A stretch of DNA of 6,420 bases from Spirochaetaceae bacterium (GTDB lineage: Bacteria > Spirochaetota > Spirochaetia > Treponematales > Treponemataceae), in contig JAITMZ010000065.1 in the NCBI GenBank assembly GCA_031290725.1, forward strand, positions 1 through 6,420, written 5' to 3'. The notes under the pieces were generated by a model. That model ran no database searches. It was not told the DNA's origin and saw only the letters and a list, made by a program, of their open reading frames with translations. The number at the start of each line of letters is the position of its first letter. Positions within the stretch are counted from its first letter, which is position 1. A program made the position numbers and the translations under genes. Below, piece by piece: positions 4,790-6,420 of the stretch.

Positions 4790-6420
4790 ATGGCGGTACG
4801 AACCTACCTGAACATCACTTTGGTGGTGCATCAGGGATATATCCGGCATCCGGTGGAAGGAGAGTCCGTGCTGCAATACTATGATCCCCTCTTTTCCGCC
4901 CTCTCGGAGACTTACATCCCCCTGCTCAAACTCTTCGGTCGGCTGGAGCGGGAACAGGTGCCCTTCGCCTGTGGGATGGTCTTTTCGCCCCTCTGGTGCG
5001 CCCTTTTGAGCGACGAACTGATACAGCAGCGTTACTTGGCCTGGCTGGACAATGAAATCGCCTTCGGTGAATACGAGCTGGCCCATCTTCCCTCCGGGGA
5101 CCCTGTGCGTCCAGGCGCCCAGGCCTGTCTGGACCACTTTCGGCAAACCCGCATCGCCTACCTGGAGGACTACTGTGGCGACATCCCCGGCGCCTTCAAC
5201 TACTTCGTCCAGGCGGGGTACATCGAACCGTTGGCCTCCTGCGCCACCCATGCCTTTCTACCCCACTATGCGGACATGGCGGAGGTGCTGAGCGCCCAGA
5301 TAGAACTGGGTCTTTTGTCCCACAAGACATTTTTCAAATTCACTCCGGAGGGTTTCTGGCTGCCCCACTCGGGATACACCCAGGGAATTGAAAAAAAGCT
5401 CCGGGAATACGGCATCCACTATACGATACTGGACACCAACGGCCTGCTCTTCGCGAGTCCGCTGCCGGAAAAGGGGCTATTCTCCCCGGCGCGGTGCGAA
5501 AATTCCCTGGCTGTATTCGGCCGCGACTGGGGCACCCCCGCAGACATCGTGTCAAAAGAGGGATTTATGCGCCATCCCCGGTACCGTAATCAAAACCGTG
5601 ACACGATCTTTGAGCGGGATACGGGGGATATCGCTCTGTTCTTCGACCCCAGGGAGGGACGAATCCCTTCGTCTTACAAGTACTGGGCCAACAGCGGGGA
5701 ATTCTACAGCGAGGAAGCCGCCCGGCAGCAGGCACAGGCGGACGCCCGGGAGTTTTTCCGCCGAAAAAAGGAGCGGCTTCTGGGTGCGGCCCAATCCCTG
5801 CCAAGCGGCGAAGGCGAGCTATCCCTGGTATCCGCCATGGACGCGCGAATTTTGGGCAGTAAATGGCACGAGGGCGTCTGGTGGCTGGAAGAGCTGTTCC
5901 GCCTGACCGCGGGGAACTCCGACGGCATCTCCTGGATACATGCGGAAAAGCTTCTGGACCAGCAATTCACCCTGCAAAAAATCACTCCCTATCCCTGCGC
6001 CTCCAGCGGTGTGGGCTACGGAGAAAATCTTCTGGACAACTCCAACGCCTATCTCTTGCGCTATGACCGCAAAGCCGCTGCCCGCATGGCTAACCTAGCC
6101 AAGCGTTTCAGCGGCGAGCACGGCATCCGCGCTCGAATGTTGAACCTGGCGGCGAAACATGTCCTTCTGGCGGAATCCAGTGATTGGCCCCGGATGATAC
6201 AACGCCACCACTCCCAAAATTTTGCGGCCCAGTGCTTCCGGGAAAACATCGCGGCCTTCACTACGATCTTCGATTCCCTGGCATCCAACACCATCAGCAC
6301 CGAGTGGCTCACGGAGATGGAGAAGCGCTACCCTTTGTTTCCCTGGATGAATTATCGGGCTTTTATAGGCAAAAAATCTTTCGAAAATCAGCTATTGTTT
6401 CCGCCCGCACCGCCGCCGCC
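4790..6420 (+). CDS. GH57 / DUF1957 branching-enzyme-like protein with degenerate active site (3' end cut off)
   Basis: 543 codons are visible and the frame stays open at the right edge. The architecture follows GH57 1,4-alpha-glucan branching enzymes such as TK1436: an N-terminal strand ending VVHQGYIRHP (12-21), LSETYIPLL (38-46), ATHAFLP with H154, FWLPHSGY (189-196) then a GIHYTILDTNGL segment, MDARILGSKWHEG (350-362), and a helical C-terminal part with LLAESSDWP and an FPWMNYR segment. Branching enzymes use a Glu nucleophile in WLPE (E183 in TK1436) and an Asp acid/base (D354). Here D351 is kept but the nucleophile position is H193 (codon CAC, two bases from any Glu codon). Other usual residues are also changed: the first His of HxH is V12, the DAELFGHWW-type motif reads DARILGSKW, and the SSWG motif reads SSGVG. 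Ordinary branching activity is therefore doubtful. A Pro-rich tail begins at 6401. It is the second gene of the DUF4912 unit. Confidence 0.9.
   Translation, partial: MAVRTYLNITLVVHQGYIRHPVEGESVLQYYDPLFSALSETYIPLLKLFGRLEREQVPFACGMVFSPLWCALLSDELIQQRYLAWLDNEIAFGEYELAHLPSGDPVRPGAQACLDHFRQTRIAYLEDYCGDIPGAFNYFVQAGYIEPLASCATHAFLPHYADMAEVLSAQIELGLLSHKTFFKFTPEGFWLPHSGYTQGIEKKLREYGIHYTILDTNGLLFASPLPEKGLFSPARCENSLAVFGRDWGTPADIVSKEGFMRHPRYRNQNRDTIFERDTGDIALFFDPREGRIPSSYKYWANSGEFYSEEAARQQAQADAREFFRRKKERLLGAAQSLPSGEGELSLVSAMDARILGSKWHEGVWWLEELFRLTAGNSDGISWIHAEKLLDQQFTLQKITPYPCASSGVGYGENLLDNSNAYLLRYDRKAAARMANLAKRFSGEHGIRARMLNLAAKHVLLAESSDWPRMIQRHHSQNFAAQCFRENIAAFTTIFDSLASNTISTEWLTEMEKRYPLFPWMNYRAFIGKKSFENQLLFPPAPPP

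Noticed and set aside
4229..5251. Minus-strand open frame of 340 codons spanning the DUF4912 and GH57 genes
   Set aside because: It is antisense to two recognisable genes, crosses their junction and shows no family motif. Long antisense frames are expected opposite GC-rich codon usage.
1..6420. CRISPR arrays, tRNA/rRNA genes, transposase genes, toxin-antitoxin or phage-defence genes
   Set aside because: None was seen on reading both strands. The only tandem repeats are the two ~31-bp copies at 3986-4050, which are adjacent and lack spacers.

Overview
The window looks like chromosomal DNA from a spirochaete of the Treponema group, perhaps a higher-GC environmental or gut lineage. Three things suggest this: a FliG-type motor switch protein encoded alone (spirochaetes usually carry two FliG paralogues), a large exported protein resembling treponemal pallilysin-related proteins, and a DUF4912 protein next to a GH57/DUF1957 protein. 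Assignments rest on reading motifs by eye; no database search was run. Coding regions are GC-rich, while the main divergent spacer is AT-rich.

Layout. Positions 1-185 (minus) hold the N-terminus of a probable PLP-dependent aminotransferase. An AT-rich spacer of about 180 bases carries divergent promoters. Positions 365-2746 (plus) form a two-gene unit: an acyl-ACP thioesterase, then, after 3 bases, an exported or membrane-anchored protein of unknown function with a calcium-loop-like motif. The converging fliG1-like gene lies on the minus strand at 2868-3935. The 121 bases between the two stop codons are almost wholly an imperfect long inverted repeat with a central spacer. Positions 3936-4087 are a divergent control region with two tandem copies of a ~31-bp repeat, which may be the leftover end of an IS21-type element, abutting a TTGACA box. 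Positions 4088 to the window end (plus) form a second two-gene unit: the DUF4912/Rho_N-like protein, then a GH57 branching-enzyme-like protein that runs off the window.

How the genes relate. The thioesterase would release free fatty acids from acyl-ACP; its tight coupling to an exported protein is unexplained. The FliG-like protein belongs to the flagellar apparatus but has changes at several positions central to FliG function. DUF4912 and GH57 are translationally close and probably act together on a glucan or other polysaccharide. The GH57 protein, however, has lost the glutamate nucleophile (WLPE reads WLPH), so it may be a pseudoenzyme.

The points most worth a second look are the degenerate GH57 active site with its DUF4912 partner, promoter placement that suggests leaderless transcripts for promoter-proximal genes, and the two non-coding repeat structures.
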